64,000 nt of DNA from CAIKMD01 sp035552195 (GTDB taxonomy: Bacteria; Pseudomonadota; Alphaproteobacteria; ATCC43930; CGMCC-115725), in NCBI GenBank assembly GCA_035552195.1, contig DASZLU010000007.1:1-64000 (forward strand). The letters are read 5' to 3'. Positions within the stretch are counted from its first letter, which is position 1; the number at the start of each line of letters is the position of its first letter. Made by a program: the position numbers and the translations under genes. The notes beneath the pieces are model-generated. The model was not told where the DNA came from and ran no database searches. It was given only the letters and a program-made list of their open reading frames with translations. This document shows, piece after piece, positions 8,673 to 19,340 of the stretch.

Positions 8673-8881
8673 GGCAGCTCCTCAACGAACTCGCCTGGGA
8701 CCACATGGACCGGGTGTTCCTGCCGAATATGGCCGCAGCGCAGTCTTAATCGCCGCAATACGTGTGCCCGCCGCGATCGTTAACGGGCACTATACTTAAC
8801 AAACTGTTTAGACACTCCGGGCGATAATTTCGCGCCGGCGTATCGCGCGCGGCAATGTGTTCCTTTGGGCATTTTTCCGCG

Positions 8882-10096
<1,215 letters not shown>

Positions 10097-10398
10097 GCGT
10101 CTCGGCGGTTTCGCTTGGCCATGGCCAAGCGAATGGCGGCAAAGCTGGCGCATGCTCGGCGTCATCTTCGCGCTCGCCCGCGGCGACCTCGTCTGCCATG
10201 CGCGATTTCGCCGCGGAAGCCAAGGAAACCGCCGCCGCCGCGGCCCCGACCAAGCCCGGAAAGCGGCGTTAACCTTTTGAACGGCCAGCGGATTACTCTA
10301 CCGTTGGAAACACTTTTCCCTTTATAACAGGGTTACGTTGCGGCGCGGAATTTTTATGACCGCCGCAGCGTTCTCGGCGAGATCGGAACGGAGCATTC
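10097..10398 (+). other. 302-base gap before ugd; no convincing gene
   Basis: A 59-codon frame starts with an ATGA overlap at the glycosyltransferase stop (10093-10272). Its product is low-complexity (Ala/Ser/Lys) with no recognisable fold, so I do not call it as a gene. The last 120 bases, including an A+T-rich patch near 10300-10330, probably hold the ugd promoter. I cannot place its boxes with confidence. Confidence 0.35.
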
Positions 10399-11757
10399 AT
10401 GCGTATTGCGGTGATCGGATCGGGCTATGTCGGATTGGTATCCGGCGCCTGTTTCTCGGAATTCGGCGTCGACGTCGTTTGCGTCGATTTGGACGAAGGC
10501 AAGATTGCCCGTCTCAAACAGGGCGAGATGCCGATCTACGAGCCTGGCCTCGACACGCTCGTCGCCAGCAACGTCGCGGCCAAGCGGTTGAGCTTCACCA
10601 CCGAATTCGCCGGCGCGGTCAAATCCGCCGATGCGGTTTTCATCGCCGTCGGCACGCCGTCGCGCCGCGGTGACGGTCATGCCGATCTCTCTTACGTATT
10701 CGGCGCGGCCGAGCAGATCGCGAAGGCGATCGACGGCTACACCGTCGTCGTCACCAAGTCGACCGTGCCGGTCGGCACCGGCCGCAAGGTTGCGGAGATC
10801 ATCCGCAAGACGCGGCCCGATGCGAATTTCGATGTCGTCTCCAACCCGGAGTTCCTGCGCGAAGGCTCGGCGATCGGCGATTTCATGCGCCCCGACCGCG
10901 TCGTCATCGGCGCCGAGAGCGAGCATGCGCAGGCGGTGATGAAAGAGCTCTATCGCCCGCTCTTCCTCAACGAGACGCCGATCCTCTTCACCAAGATCGA
11001 GACCGCCGAGCTCACCAAATACGCGGCGAACTCTTTCCTCGCGACCAAGATCTCCTTCATCAACGAGATCGCCGATCTCTGCGAGAAAGTCGGCGCCGAC
11101 GTGCAGGACGTCGCCAAGGGCATCGGTCTCGACGGCCGCATCGGCCGCAAATTCTTGCATGCGGGTCCCGGCTATGGCGGCTCGTGCTTCCCGAAAGACT
11201 GCCTTGCCTTGGTGAAGACGGCGCGCGACGCCGGCTCGCCGATCAGCATCGTCGAAGCCGTGATCGGCGTGAACGATGCGCGCAAGGAAGCGATGTCCGA
11301 GCGCGTCGTGCATGCTTGCGGCGGCAATGTCGCGGGCAAGACCCTCGCGATCCTCGGTGTCACCTTCAAGCCGAACACCGACGATATGCGCGACAGCCCG
11401 GCGCTCGACATCATCCCGGCGCTGCAAAAAGCCGGCGCCACGATCCGCGCTTTCGATCCCGAAGGGATGAAGGAAGCGGCGAAGCTGATGGACAACGTCA
11501 ATTTCTGCACCAATGCCTACGATGCGATGCAAGGCGCCGACGCGCTCGTCATCGTCACCGAGTGGAATGAATTTCGCGCGCTCGATTTGTCGCGCGTGAT
11601 GAATTTATTGCGCACCCCGACCGTTATCGATCTGCGCAACATCTACAAGCCCGAAGACATGTCGGCTGCGGGCTTCTACTACGTCAGCATCGGCCGCGCG
11701 CCGGTCGAGCCTTCCGCCACGCGCGAGCGTCGGCAAGCGATGGGAACCACACGATGA
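10399..11757 (+). CDS. ugd: UDP-glucose 6-dehydrogenase
   Basis: This 452-residue enzyme oxidises UDP-glucose to UDP-glucuronate with two NAD+. The Rossmann motif GSGYVG lies at the start. The catalytic cysteine is Cys-263 in GPGYGGSCFPKD, and the C-terminal domain carries KTLAILGVTFKPNTDDMRDS. All three regions of the UDP-glucose/GDP-mannose dehydrogenase family are present in order. A modest ribosome site (CGGAGC) precedes the ATG. The stop overlaps the next start (ATGA), so it is translationally coupled to the UDP-glucuronate decarboxylase, which uses its product. Confidence 0.95.
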   Translation: MRIAVIGSGYVGLVSGACFSEFGVDVVCVDLDEGKIARLKQGEMPIYEPGLDTLVASNVAAKRLSFTTEFAGAVKSADAVFIAVGTPSRRGDGHADLSYVFGAAEQIAKAIDGYTVVVTKSTVPVGTGRKVAEIIRKTRPDANFDVVSNPEFLREGSAIGDFMRPDRVVIGAESEHAQAVMKELYRPLFLNETPILFTKIETAELTKYAANSFLATKISFINEIADLCEKVGADVQDVAKGIGLDGRIGRKFLHAGPGYGGSCFPKDCLALVKTARDAGSPISIVEAVIGVNDARKEAMSERVVHACGGNVAGKTLAILGVTFKPNTDDMRDSPALDIIPALQKAGATIRAFDPEGMKEAAKLMDNVNFCTNAYDAMQGADALVIVTEWNEFRALDLSRVMNLLRTPTVIDLRNIYKPEDMSAAGFYYVSIGRAPVEPSATRERRQAMGTTR

Positions 11758-12737
11758 GCTCAACACGCAAACGCATTCTCGTCACCGGCGGCGCCGGCTT
11801 CCTGGGCTCGCATCTCTGCGAGCGCCTGGTCGCCGAAGGCAACGACGTGCTTTGCGTGGACAACTACTTCACGGGCCGCAAGGACAATATCGCCTCGCTG
11901 CTCGGCAATCCGAACTTCGAAGCGATGCGCCACGACATCTGCTTCCCGCTCTATGTCGAAGTCGACGAGATCTATAATCTGGCGTGCCCGGCTTCGCCGA
12001 TTCATTATCAGTTCGATCCGGTCCAGACCACCAAGACCAGCGTCTCCGGCGCGATCAACATGCTGGGCCTCGCCAAGCGCGTGCGCGCGAAGATCTTCCA
12101 GGCCTCGACCTCCGAGGTCTACGGCGATCCGACGGTTCATCCGCAGACCGAGGATTATCGCGGCAACGTCAATCCGATCGGTCCGCGCGCCTGCTACGAC
12201 GAAGGCAAGCGCTGCGCCGAGACGCTGTTCTTCGATTATCACCGCCAGCACAAGCTGCGCATCCGCGTCGTCCGTATCTTCAACACCTACGGCCCGCGCA
12301 TGCATCCGAACGACGGGCGCGTCGTGTCGAACTTCATCGTTCAGGCGCTGAAGGGCGACCCGATCACCCTCTACGGCAACGGCAGCCAGACCCGCGCCTT
12401 CTGCTATGTCGACGATCTGCTCGAAGGCTGGATCCGTTTGATGGCCGCGCCCGACGACGTCACCGGCCCGATCAATATCGGCAACCCGGTCGAGACCACG
12501 GTCGCCGAGCTTGCGCATAAAATCATCGAGCTGACCGGCTCGCGCTCCAAGATCGAGCATCGCCCGCTGCCGGTCGACGATCCGACGCAGCGCTGCCCCG
12601 ATATCAGCCGCGCCAAGAGCCTCCTCGGCTGGGAGCCGAAGGTGCCGCTCGAGACTGGCCTCAAGAAGACGATCGAGTATTTCGACCGCCTGCTCGGCAG
12701 CAACCAAACCGCGGCTGAAACGCGCCGGATCGCTTAA
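11754..12737 (+). CDS. uxs: UDP-glucuronate decarboxylase (UDP-xylose synthase)
   Basis: This 327-residue SDR enzyme converts UDP-glucuronate to UDP-xylose. It has the NAD-binding GGAGFLG near residue 12, the UXS-specific block YNLACPASPIHYQFDPVQT, and the catalytic pair Tyr-148/Lys-152 (ACYDEGKR). Length and motifs fit UXS rather than GlcA epimerases. It overlaps ugd by four bases, so the two are made together. UDP-xylose would feed a polysaccharide or a glycosyltransferase such as the one at 8882. The name uxs is used in the general sense. Confidence 0.9.
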   Translation: MSSTRKRILVTGGAGFLGSHLCERLVAEGNDVLCVDNYFTGRKDNIASLLGNPNFEAMRHDICFPLYVEVDEIYNLACPASPIHYQFDPVQTTKTSVSGAINMLGLAKRVRAKIFQASTSEVYGDPTVHPQTEDYRGNVNPIGPRACYDEGKRCAETLFFDYHRQHKLRIRVVRIFNTYGPRMHPNDGRVVSNFIVQALKGDPITLYGNGSQTRAFCYVDDLLEGWIRLMAAPDDVTGPINIGNPVETTVAELAHKIIELTGSRSKIEHRPLPVDDPTQRCPDISRAKSLLGWEPKVPLETGLKKTIEYFDRLLGSNQTAAETRRIA

Positions 12738-12768
12738 GGGCGCCACTCGCTGCTTATCGCCTCAATAA

Positions 12769-12796
12769 ATGCCGCGCGTTCCGCCAAAAACGCGCG
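12769..12796 (+). terminator. Hairpin after uxs (weak terminator)
   Basis: GCCGCGCGTT (12769-12778) pairs fully with AACGCGCGGC (12787-12796) across an 8-base loop, 32 bases after the uxs stop. No long U-run follows, so termination may be weak or Rho-assisted. Confidence 0.4.
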
Positions 12797-12898
12797 GCGT
12801 TAACGATGTCGCGTGCGCGATTTTCAATGAATCTCGCCCAGGGTCGAGCGGTAGCTCAGAGGCGAAATGGCGAATTTCGTTGGATTTTTCTCTCTGTT

Positions 12899-13183
12899 TC
12901 AGGGTTTTTTGATGTCTTCCTGAGGCGTGAGGGCGCTGAGCTGCAGCGCATGGACGCCGCCGGCCAGCTCCTCGGCTAGGATGGCGTAGACACGGCGCTG
13001 GCGGGTGACCCGGTTCTCGCCGCTAAAACTCTCCGCCACGATCTCGACCCGGAAATGCGTCTCCTCGCCCTGATGCGCGCCGGCGTGATGCCCGGCATGG
13101 AGGTGGGAATCGTTGTGGATTGCCAGCCGCGCGGGCTGCAGCGCGGCCTCCAATTTTTGACGAATTCGCTCCGCGGTACTCAT
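12899..13183 (-). CDS. BolA family protein
   Basis: The product (94 aa) is a BolA-fold protein: STAERIRQKLEAAL, the NDSHLHAGH block, and the later VYAILAEEL...ALQLSALTP region. BolA proteins partner monothiol glutaredoxins in iron-sulfur trafficking. The His in the NDSHLHAGH loop is a typical ligand. A longer frame exists upstream, but the ATG at 13183 gives the usual family length. It diverges from the J-domain gene; this pair ahead of cobS-cobT is a common alphaproteobacterial arrangement. Confidence 0.88.
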   Translation of the reverse strand: MSTAERIRQKLEAALQPARLAIHNDSHLHAGHHAGAHQGEETHFRVEIVAESFSGENRVTRQRRVYAILAEELAGGVHALQLSALTPQEDIKKP

Positions 13184-13298
13184 GCTCCATCCCCAATCAG
13201 CTGGGCCGCGTCTCGCGCCAAAAAGTCTCGCTGTCAAGCGGCCTTAGCGGCATTTGGCGCAGCTTGTCACTTCTCTACCGAGCCCCCATACTCACCTT

Positions 13299-13850
13299 AT
13301 GCCCCGTCCGCGCTTCTTTTATAGCGAAGATCCGGCGCCGGCCCTGCGGCCCTGCGACCATCCCGGTTGCGCCGGTTCAGGTGAGTTCCGCGCGCCGCGC
13401 TCACGGGCGACGCTAGACGAGTTTTATTGGTTCTGCCTCGACCATGTCCGCGAATATAACGCGTCGTGGAATTTCTACGCTGGGATGAGCAGCACCGAGA
13501 TCGAGCAGCAAATCCGTCACGACACGGTCTGGCAGCGCCCGACCTGGCCGCTCGGCGCGCGAATCGGCCAATTGCGCGGCGCCAAATGGCGCGGCTTCGG
13601 GCTTTTCGATCTCGATGAGGACGCACAGCCCAAGCAGAAACCGAAGCAGCCGCGCTCGATCCAGGAAAAAGCCCTGGCCCTGTTCGATTTGACCCCGCCG
13701 CTGACTCTCGCGGGGCTCAAGATGCGCTATAAAGAGCTGGTGAAGCGCCATCACCCCGACGTGCATGGCGGCGATAAAGAGGCCGAGGAAAGACTAAAAG
13801 AGATCAACCTCGCCTATTCGACCCTCAAGGCCAGCTACTTCCCCAGCTGA
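13299..13850 (+). CDS. J-domain (DnaJ-like) protein
   Basis: The protein (183 aa) has an alphaproteobacterial N-terminal region with CDHPGCAGSGEFRAP. The C-terminal J-domain (residues about 130-180) has the essential HPD motif in LVKRHHPDVHGGDK. It should stimulate the ATPase of an Hsp70. The start at 13299 (MPRPRFFYS) is chosen because homologous proteins begin this way; codons before it look non-coding. It lies 41 bases before cobS and may share its transcript. Confidence 0.85.
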   Translation: MPRPRFFYSEDPAPALRPCDHPGCAGSGEFRAPRSRATLDEFYWFCLDHVREYNASWNFYAGMSSTEIEQQIRHDTVWQRPTWPLGARIGQLRGAKWRGFGLFDLDEDAQPKQKPKQPRSIQEKALALFDLTPPLTLAGLKMRYKELVKRHHPDVHGGDKEAEERLKEINLAYSTLKASYFPS

Positions 13851-13891
13851 CTTTCTCCAAAGCCCGAAGCCGAAAGAAGACGATAAAGATT

Positions 13892-14902
13892 ATGCCTGAA
13901 ACCGCGACTGCGACTGACAAGTACCAAAACGATATGCCGACCGGCATGCCCGACATCACCGTGTCGGTGCGCCAGACTTTCGGCATCGACAGCGATCTCC
14001 AGGTGCCGGCCTTCTCGAAGGCCAACGACTACGTGCCGGATCTCGACGATGCGTACCGCTTCGATCGCGACACGACGCTGGCGATCCTCGCCGGTTTCGC
14101 GCATAACCGCCGCGTCATGATCCAGGGCTATCATGGCACCGGCAAGTCGACGCATATCGAGCAGGTCGCGGCGCGGCTCAACTGGCCCTGCATCCGCATC
14201 AATCTCGACAGCCATATCAGCCGCATCGATCTCATCGGCAAGGATGCGATCGTGCTGCGCGACGGCATGCAGGTAACGGAATTCCGCGAAGGCCTGCTGC
14301 CCTGGGCGCTGCAGCATCCGACCGCGCTGGTGTTCGACGAATACGATGCCGGCCGCCCGGACGTGATGTTCGTGATCCAGCGCGTGCTCGAGGTCGAAGG
14401 CAAGCTGACTTTGCTCGACCAGAACAAGGTGATCCGCCCGCACAAGGCGTTCCGCCTGTTCTCGACCACCAACACGGTCGGTCTCGGCGATACCACGGGC
14501 CTCTATCACGGTACGCAGCAGATCAACCAGGGTCAGATGGACCGCTGGAATATCGTCGCGACGCTGAACTATCTGCCGCACGATGCGGAGGTCGAGATCG
14601 TGCTGGCGAAGTCGCCCACCTTCGACAATGACGATGGCCGCAAATCGATCAGCGCCATGGTCGCGCTCGCCGATCTCACGCGCTCGGGCTTCATGAACGG
14701 CGATATCTCGACCGTCATGTCGCCGCGCACGGTGATCACCTGGGCCGAGAACACGCGCATCTTCGGCGATCTCGCTTTTGCCTTCCGCGTGACCTTCCTC
14801 AATAAATGCGACGAGGTCGAGCGCGCGACGGTGGCCGAGTACTACCAGCGGTGCTTCGGCACCGAGTTGAAGGAAACCGGAGTCCGCACGGCTTCGGCCT
14901 AA
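13892..14902 (+). CDS. cobS: Cobaltochelatase subunit CobS
   Basis: CobS (336 aa) is the AAA+ ATPase subunit of the aerobic cobaltochelatase. With CobT and CobN it inserts cobalt into hydrogenobyrinic acid a,c-diamide in the aerobic vitamin B12 route. The Walker A motif GYHGTGKST starts near residue 79, Walker B is ALVFDEYDAG, and the sensor region is FSTTNTVGLGD. It is followed directly by cobT. The large subunit cobN is not in the window, and the retention of cobS-cobT beside bolA is common in this class. Confidence 0.95.
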   Translation: MPETATATDKYQNDMPTGMPDITVSVRQTFGIDSDLQVPAFSKANDYVPDLDDAYRFDRDTTLAILAGFAHNRRVMIQGYHGTGKSTHIEQVAARLNWPCIRINLDSHISRIDLIGKDAIVLRDGMQVTEFREGLLPWALQHPTALVFDEYDAGRPDVMFVIQRVLEVEGKLTLLDQNKVIRPHKAFRLFSTTNTVGLGDTTGLYHGTQQINQGQMDRWNIVATLNYLPHDAEVEIVLAKSPTFDNDDGRKSISAMVALADLTRSGFMNGDISTVMSPRTVITWAENTRIFGDLAFAFRVTFLNKCDEVERATVAEYYQRCFGTELKETGVRTASA

Positions 14903-14913
14903 GGCATCCTCGT

Positions 14914-16773
14914 ATGGCAGAAGCCGAATCCCCCGTCGAAGCCTTTAAGCGCGCGACCGCCGCGACCGTGCGCGCCATCGCCGAGCGCGATGACGTGACG
15001 GTCAGCTACGGTGCGGAGCCGGCCGGGGCTGCCGGCTCGCGGCTGCGTCTGCCGCTGCCGGCTCGCGATCTCTCCGATGCCGAAGCGGGGCCGGTGCGCG
15101 GCGCCGCCGACGCGATGGCGCTGAAGCTTCGCTATCACGACGCCGCCGTGCATGCGCGGCGCGCGCCGATGGGCGAGACCGCACGAGCGATCTTCGAAGG
15201 CGTGGAGCAGGCGCGGGTCGAGGCGCTGGGCACGAAACGCATGGCCGGCGTGGCCGCCAATCTTTCGGCGATGATGGAGGAGAAATATCGCCGCCAAGGC
15301 TACGAGCATATGACCGAGCGCAACGACACGACGCTGGTCGAGGCGATCCGGCTGCTCGCGCGCGAAGCGTTGACGCAGATGCCGCCGCCGCGCTCGGCCA
15401 AGAAGGTGGTCGATCTGTGGCGCCCGGTGATCGAGACTCGCATCGCGCGCGATCTGATGGAACTCGGCAAGCTGGTCGAGGATCAGGATGCTTACGCGAC
15501 TCAGGCGCGGCAGTTGCTGACCGATCTCGATATGGATCTCGGCGAGTCGGAAGAGGGTGAGCAATCCGAGAATTCCGAGGGTGAGAGCGAGAACGCCGAA
15601 GAGAACGAGGGCGAGAGCGAAGGCGGCGAGGGCAAGGCCTCGGGTTCGGAAGGCTCGCTCGAAGGCGGCGTGCCCGAACAGGATAAAGAGGGCGACGACG
15701 AAGGCGGCGCCGAGGAAGTCGCCGGCGAGATGATGCCCGGCACCGGCGATGAAGATCCCGGCCGTCCGGGCCGCCCCGGTATCCTGCCCCGACGCCAGGG
15801 GCTCAACGACGATCCCGCCGTCTATCGCTCTTTCACCGCCGAATTCGACGAAGTGGTCGAGGCTGACGCGCTCTGCGACGCCGACGAGTTGACCCGGCTG
15901 CGCAGCCTGCTGGATCAGCAACTCGCGCATCTGCAAAGCGTCATCAGCCGCCTCGCCAATCGCCTGCAGCGCCGCCTGCTGGCGAAGCAGGCGCGCGCTT
16001 GGGAATTCGATCTCGACGAAGGCGTCCTCGATGCGGCGCGGCTCGCGCGCATCGTCACCAACCCGACCTATCCGCTGTCCTACAAGCGCGAGAAGGAAAC
16101 CGAATTCCGCGACACGGTGGTGACGCTGCTGATCGACAATTCGGGCTCGATGCGCGGGCGGCCGATCACCGTCGCGGCGATGAGCGCCGATATCCTCGCG
16201 CGCACGCTCGAGCGCTGCGGTGTGAAGGTCGAGATCCTCGGCTTCACCACGCGCGCGTGGAAGGGCGGCCAGGCGCGCGAGCGCTGGATCGCCGCGGGCA
16301 AGCCCGCCAATCCCGGCCGGCTCAACGATTTGCGCCACATCATCTACAAGCCGGCGGACGCGCCCTGGCGGCGCGCGCGCAAGAGCCTCGGCCTGATGCT
16401 GCGCGAGGGGATCCTCAAAGAGAATATCGACGGTGAGGCGCTGATCTGGGCGCATAACCGCTTGCTCGCGCGCAGCGAGCAGCGCCGCATCCTGATGGTG
16501 ATCTCCGACGGCGCGCCGGTCGATGACTCGACGCTCTCGGTCAATCCGGGCAATTACCTCGAGCGGCATTTGCGCGAAGTGATCGCCGAGATCGAACGCA
16601 ACTCGCCGGTGAAGCTGGTCGCGATCGGCATCGGCCACGATGTCACGCGCTACTATCGCCGCGCCGTCACCATCGTCGATGCCGAGCAACTCGGCGGCGC
16701 GATGCTCGACAAGCTCGCCGAGCTTTTCGAGGAAGACGACGCAATGCCGCCCGCCCTGCGGCGCAGCGCTTAA
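14914..16773 (+). CDS. cobT: Cobaltochelatase subunit CobT
   Basis: CobT (619 aa) pairs with CobS to form the ring complex of the aerobic cobaltochelatase. The N-terminal domain (residues 1-200) is followed by a very acidic Glu/Gly/Ser linker (about 205-285). The C-terminal von Willebrand A domain has the metal-binding DNSGSM motif near residue 406. This layout is standard for CobT. I use the ATG at 14914 (MAEAESPVEAFKRA), 11 bases after the cobS stop; the same frame runs back into cobS but that part is non-coding. Confidence 0.95.
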   Translation: MAEAESPVEAFKRATAATVRAIAERDDVTVSYGAEPAGAAGSRLRLPLPARDLSDAEAGPVRGAADAMALKLRYHDAAVHARRAPMGETARAIFEGVEQARVEALGTKRMAGVAANLSAMMEEKYRRQGYEHMTERNDTTLVEAIRLLAREALTQMPPPRSAKKVVDLWRPVIETRIARDLMELGKLVEDQDAYATQARQLLTDLDMDLGESEEGEQSENSEGESENAEENEGESEGGEGKASGSEGSLEGGVPEQDKEGDDEGGAEEVAGEMMPGTGDEDPGRPGRPGILPRRQGLNDDPAVYRSFTAEFDEVVEADALCDADELTRLRSLLDQQLAHLQSVISRLANRLQRRLLAKQARAWEFDLDEGVLDAARLARIVTNPTYPLSYKREKETEFRDTVVTLLIDNSGSMRGRPITVAAMSADILARTLERCGVKVEILGFTTRAWKGGQARERWIAAGKPANPGRLNDLRHIIYKPADAPWRRARKSLGLMLREGILKENIDGEALIWAHNRLLARSEQRRILMVISDGAPVDDSTLSVNPGNYLERHLREVIAEIERNSPVKLVAIGIGHDVTRYYRRAVTIVDAEQLGGAMLDKLAELFEEDDAMPPALRRSA

Positions 16774-16904
16774 CCATCGGCGATCGCCGCCAGCGCGTGG
16801 CGCGCGAACGCGCGGCGCGGCTCAATAGGGATACGCAAACGCCTTCCGTCCCGCGACTCGCGGCAGAATAAACGGCGTCAGTCTTCGCGAAAAAACTTGG
16901 TGAC

Positions 16905-17480
16905 TTAGTGCAGCGGCGAGTCGCCGGTGAGACCGTCGTCGCTTTTCTCGCCGCTCTTCTCGGTCTTCGCCAGCGCCTGGCCAAGATCGCGCCAGCCATA
17001 AGCCACCGCTTCGACGGGCTGGCCGCCGACCGGGATCTTGCGATGCATGATCATCTGGCCGCCCAGTCGCTCATAGAAGAAGCGCCCAGGATTGGCGCGC
17101 ACCACCCAAACCAGCGCCGTCGCGTGGCCGGTATTCACCAGCCGCTGGAACAGCGACAGCAGCAATTGGCGGCCGAAACCCGCGCCTTGGCGATCCGGCG
17201 CGACATAGAGCGTGTAGACTTCGCCGGCGAAACGGATGGTGCTGTCGCGCTGCGTGCCGCAATTGCCGAAGCCGACGATTTGGCCATTGCTATGCGCGAC
17301 CACGACATCTTCCGGACGGTGGCGCAGAAAGCTGGCCCACGAGCCCGTCTGGCGGCGCTCCGACATGTTGAGAAGCACGCGATCGGGCAGCATGCCCGCG
17401 TAGGTCGAACGCCACGTTTCGACCTCGATCCGAGCGATCGCCCGTGCATCTTCCAGTCGTGCTGGCCGCACCGCGTCCAT
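16905..17480 (-). CDS. GNAT family N-acetyltransferase
   Basis: The product (191 aa) has the GNAT fold: the N-terminal block RPARLEDARAIARIEVETW, the central strand EVYTLYVAPDRQGAGFGRQL with the acetyl-CoA-binding Q-G-x-G-x-G/R motif, and a C-terminal FYERLGGQ element. It would move an acetyl group to an unknown amine. GGGAGGA lies eight bases before the ATG at 17480, which sets this start; longer in-frame versions exist. The last 25 residues are charged and probably disordered. It converges on cobT. Confidence 0.8.
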   Translation of the reverse strand: MDAVRPARLEDARAIARIEVETWRSTYAGMLPDRVLLNMSERRQTGSWASFLRHRPEDVVVAHSNGQIVGFGNCGTQRDSTIRFAGEVYTLYVAPDRQGAGFGRQLLLSLFQRLVNTGHATALVWVVRANPGRFFYERLGGQMIMHRKIPVGGQPVEAVAYGWRDLGQALAKTEKSGEKSDDGLTGDSPLH

Positions 17481-17657
17481 ATTCGGGTCCTCCCGCATTA
17501 ACCAAAACATCATAGACCGGACGCGTCCGCTTGCGAGGATTTTTTGTCTTCTCTGTGGCAAAATTTCGCGCGCGCCGTGGCGGCGGGTTTTTGAGCGCGC
17601 CAAGCGGCCGACACGCTCAAGCTTGGCAGACCATGTCAAGTTTGGTTATGGTGCGCT

Positions 17658-18206
17658 ATGCGATCCCTGCCCTTGCTGGCGGCGCCGCTTTTGGCGTTGA
17701 TGCCGCTTACCCTTTCCGCCGCCGAAGCCCCGAAAAAGGCGGTTCAGGCCGACGCCGCTGCGCCGCAATCGCTCGGCACCAACAAGAATTGGAGCGCTTT
17801 CAGCGCGGGCAGCGGCAAGACCCAGGTCTGCTACCTCGTCGGCAAGCCGGTGAAGACCTTGCCCGAGCATGTGCAGCGCGGGCGGATCGCGGCCAATATC
17901 ACGCATCGTCCCGGCGAGAACACGTTCAACACCGTGAATTTCCAACTGGGCTACGATGCGAAAGCCGGCTTGAACGCCGAGCTCACCATTGACGGCAAGA
18001 AATTCGATCTCTTCACGGCCAAGCAAGGCGCCTGGGCCGCGGATGCCGCGACCGACAAGAACGTGACCATCGCGCTCTCCAAGGGCAAGGAAGCGGTGAT
18101 CAAAGCGGTCTCCGAGCACAACAACAGCTCGACCGATACGTATTCGCTCGACGGCTTCGCGCCGACGCTGGCGTTGATCGACAAGGCGTGTAACGTCAAA
18201 CGTTAA
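17658..18206 (+). CDS. Exported IalB-like (invasion-associated locus B) protein
   Basis: The protein (182 aa) has a Sec signal peptide (cleavage near LSAAEA, residue 22). The mature domain has the pattern of the IalB family: WSAFSAGSGKTQVCYLVG, then NTVNFQLGYDA and a C-terminal single Cys. IalB-like proteins are periplasmic or surface proteins whose molecular role is unclear; the 'invasion' name comes from Bartonella and does not imply virulence here. It lies four bases before rlmN, in the same direction. Confidence 0.68.
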   Translation: MRSLPLLAAPLLALMPLTLSAAEAPKKAVQADAAAPQSLGTNKNWSAFSAGSGKTQVCYLVGKPVKTLPEHVQRGRIAANITHRPGENTFNTVNFQLGYDAKAGLNAELTIDGKKFDLFTAKQGAWAADAATDKNVTIALSKGKEAVIKAVSEHNNSSTDTYSLDGFAPTLALIDKACNVKR

Positions 18207-18210
18207 GACG

Positions 18211-19305
18211 ATGACCGATGGGATCAAGAAAAACCTCGTCGGCCTGTCGCGCGACGAGCTGACGGCCGAGTTGGCGACGCTCGGCGCGGCGCCGTTCCGC
18301 GCGCGCCAGCTTTGGCATTGGATTTATCATCGCGGCGTTGTCGATTTCGCGCTGATGACGACGCTGGCGAAGGATTTTCGCGCGCAACTCGCCGCGCATT
18401 ACGTCGTCGCGCGGCCGGCCGAATCGCGGGCGCAGCTCTCGAACGACGGCACGCGCAAATGGCTGCTGAAATTCGCCGACGGCCAGGAAGCCGAATGCGT
18501 GCACATCCCGGAAGAGGATCGCGGCACGCTCTGCGTCTCGTCGCAGGTCGGCTGCACGCTCACCTGCAAATTCTGCCACACGGGCACCCAACGCCTGGTG
18601 CGCAACCTCGAGGCCGCCGAGATCGTCGGCCAGGTGATGCTGGCGCGCGACACGCTCGGCGAATGGCCGTCGCCGCCCGACGAGCGCCAGATCAGCAACA
18701 TCGTGCTGATGGGCATGGGCGAACCGCTCTACAATTACGACAATGTCGCCAAAGCCGTGAAGATCATCATGGACGGCGAAGGCCTCTCGATCTCCAAGCG
18801 CCGGATCACGCTCTCGACCGCCGGCGTCGTGCCGATGATCGAGCGTGCGGGCGCCGAACTCGGCGTCAACCTCGCCATCTCGCTGCACGCCGTGACCGAC
18901 GAATTGCGCGACGTGCTCGTGCCGATCAACAAGAAATATCCGATTGCCGAGCTGCTCCAAGCTTGCCGCGATTATCCGGGCCTCAGCAACGCGCGGCGCA
19001 TCACCTTCGAATATGTGATGCTGAAAGGCGTGAACGATTCGCCGGCCGAGGCACGCGCGCTCGTGAAGCTGCTCGAACGCGTTCCGGCGAAGGTCAACCT
19101 CATCCCGTTCAACGCCTGGCCGGGCGCGCCTTTCGAATGCTCGAGCGATGAGGCGATCCAAACCTTCGGCGATATCGTCAACGCCGCGGGCTATGCCTCG
19201 CCGGTTCGCACCCCGCGCGGCCGCGACATTCTCGCCGCCTGCGGCCAGCTCAAATCCGACAGCATCCGTTTGAAGAAAAGCGAGCGCGAGAAGGCGACCG
19301 CCTAG
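18211..19305 (+). CDS. rlmN: 23S rRNA (adenine-C2503) methyltransferase RlmN
   Basis: RlmN (364 aa) is a radical-SAM enzyme that methylates C2 of A2503 in 23S rRNA and A37 in some tRNAs. The [4Fe-4S] cysteines are Cys-115, Cys-119 and Cys-122 (GCTLTCKFCHTG). The second catalytic cysteine is Cys-344 (AACGQL). The GEPLYNYDNV block that binds SAM is present. Start and length fit the family. Confidence 0.95.
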   Translation: MTDGIKKNLVGLSRDELTAELATLGAAPFRARQLWHWIYHRGVVDFALMTTLAKDFRAQLAAHYVVARPAESRAQLSNDGTRKWLLKFADGQEAECVHIPEEDRGTLCVSSQVGCTLTCKFCHTGTQRLVRNLEAAEIVGQVMLARDTLGEWPSPPDERQISNIVLMGMGEPLYNYDNVAKAVKIIMDGEGLSISKRRITLSTAGVVPMIERAGAELGVNLAISLHAVTDELRDVLVPINKKYPIAELLQACRDYPGLSNARRITFEYVMLKGVNDSPAEARALVKLLERVPAKVNLIPFNAWPGAPFECSSDEAIQTFGDIVNAAGYASPVRTPRGRDILAACGQLKSDSIRLKKSEREKATA

Positions 19306-19340
19306 GCTATTCTTCTCCCATCGATCAACGGGAGGAAACA

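Noticed and set aside
12841..12875. A tRNA-like stretch (GAGCGGTAGCTCAGAGGC) after uxs
   Set aside because: Only a D-arm-like piece is present. No anticodon or T arm follows, so it is chance or a very old scrap.
15540..15790. A repeat-like acidic Glu/Gly stretch that could be a foreign insert
   Set aside because: This acidic linker between the two CobT domains is normal for the family.
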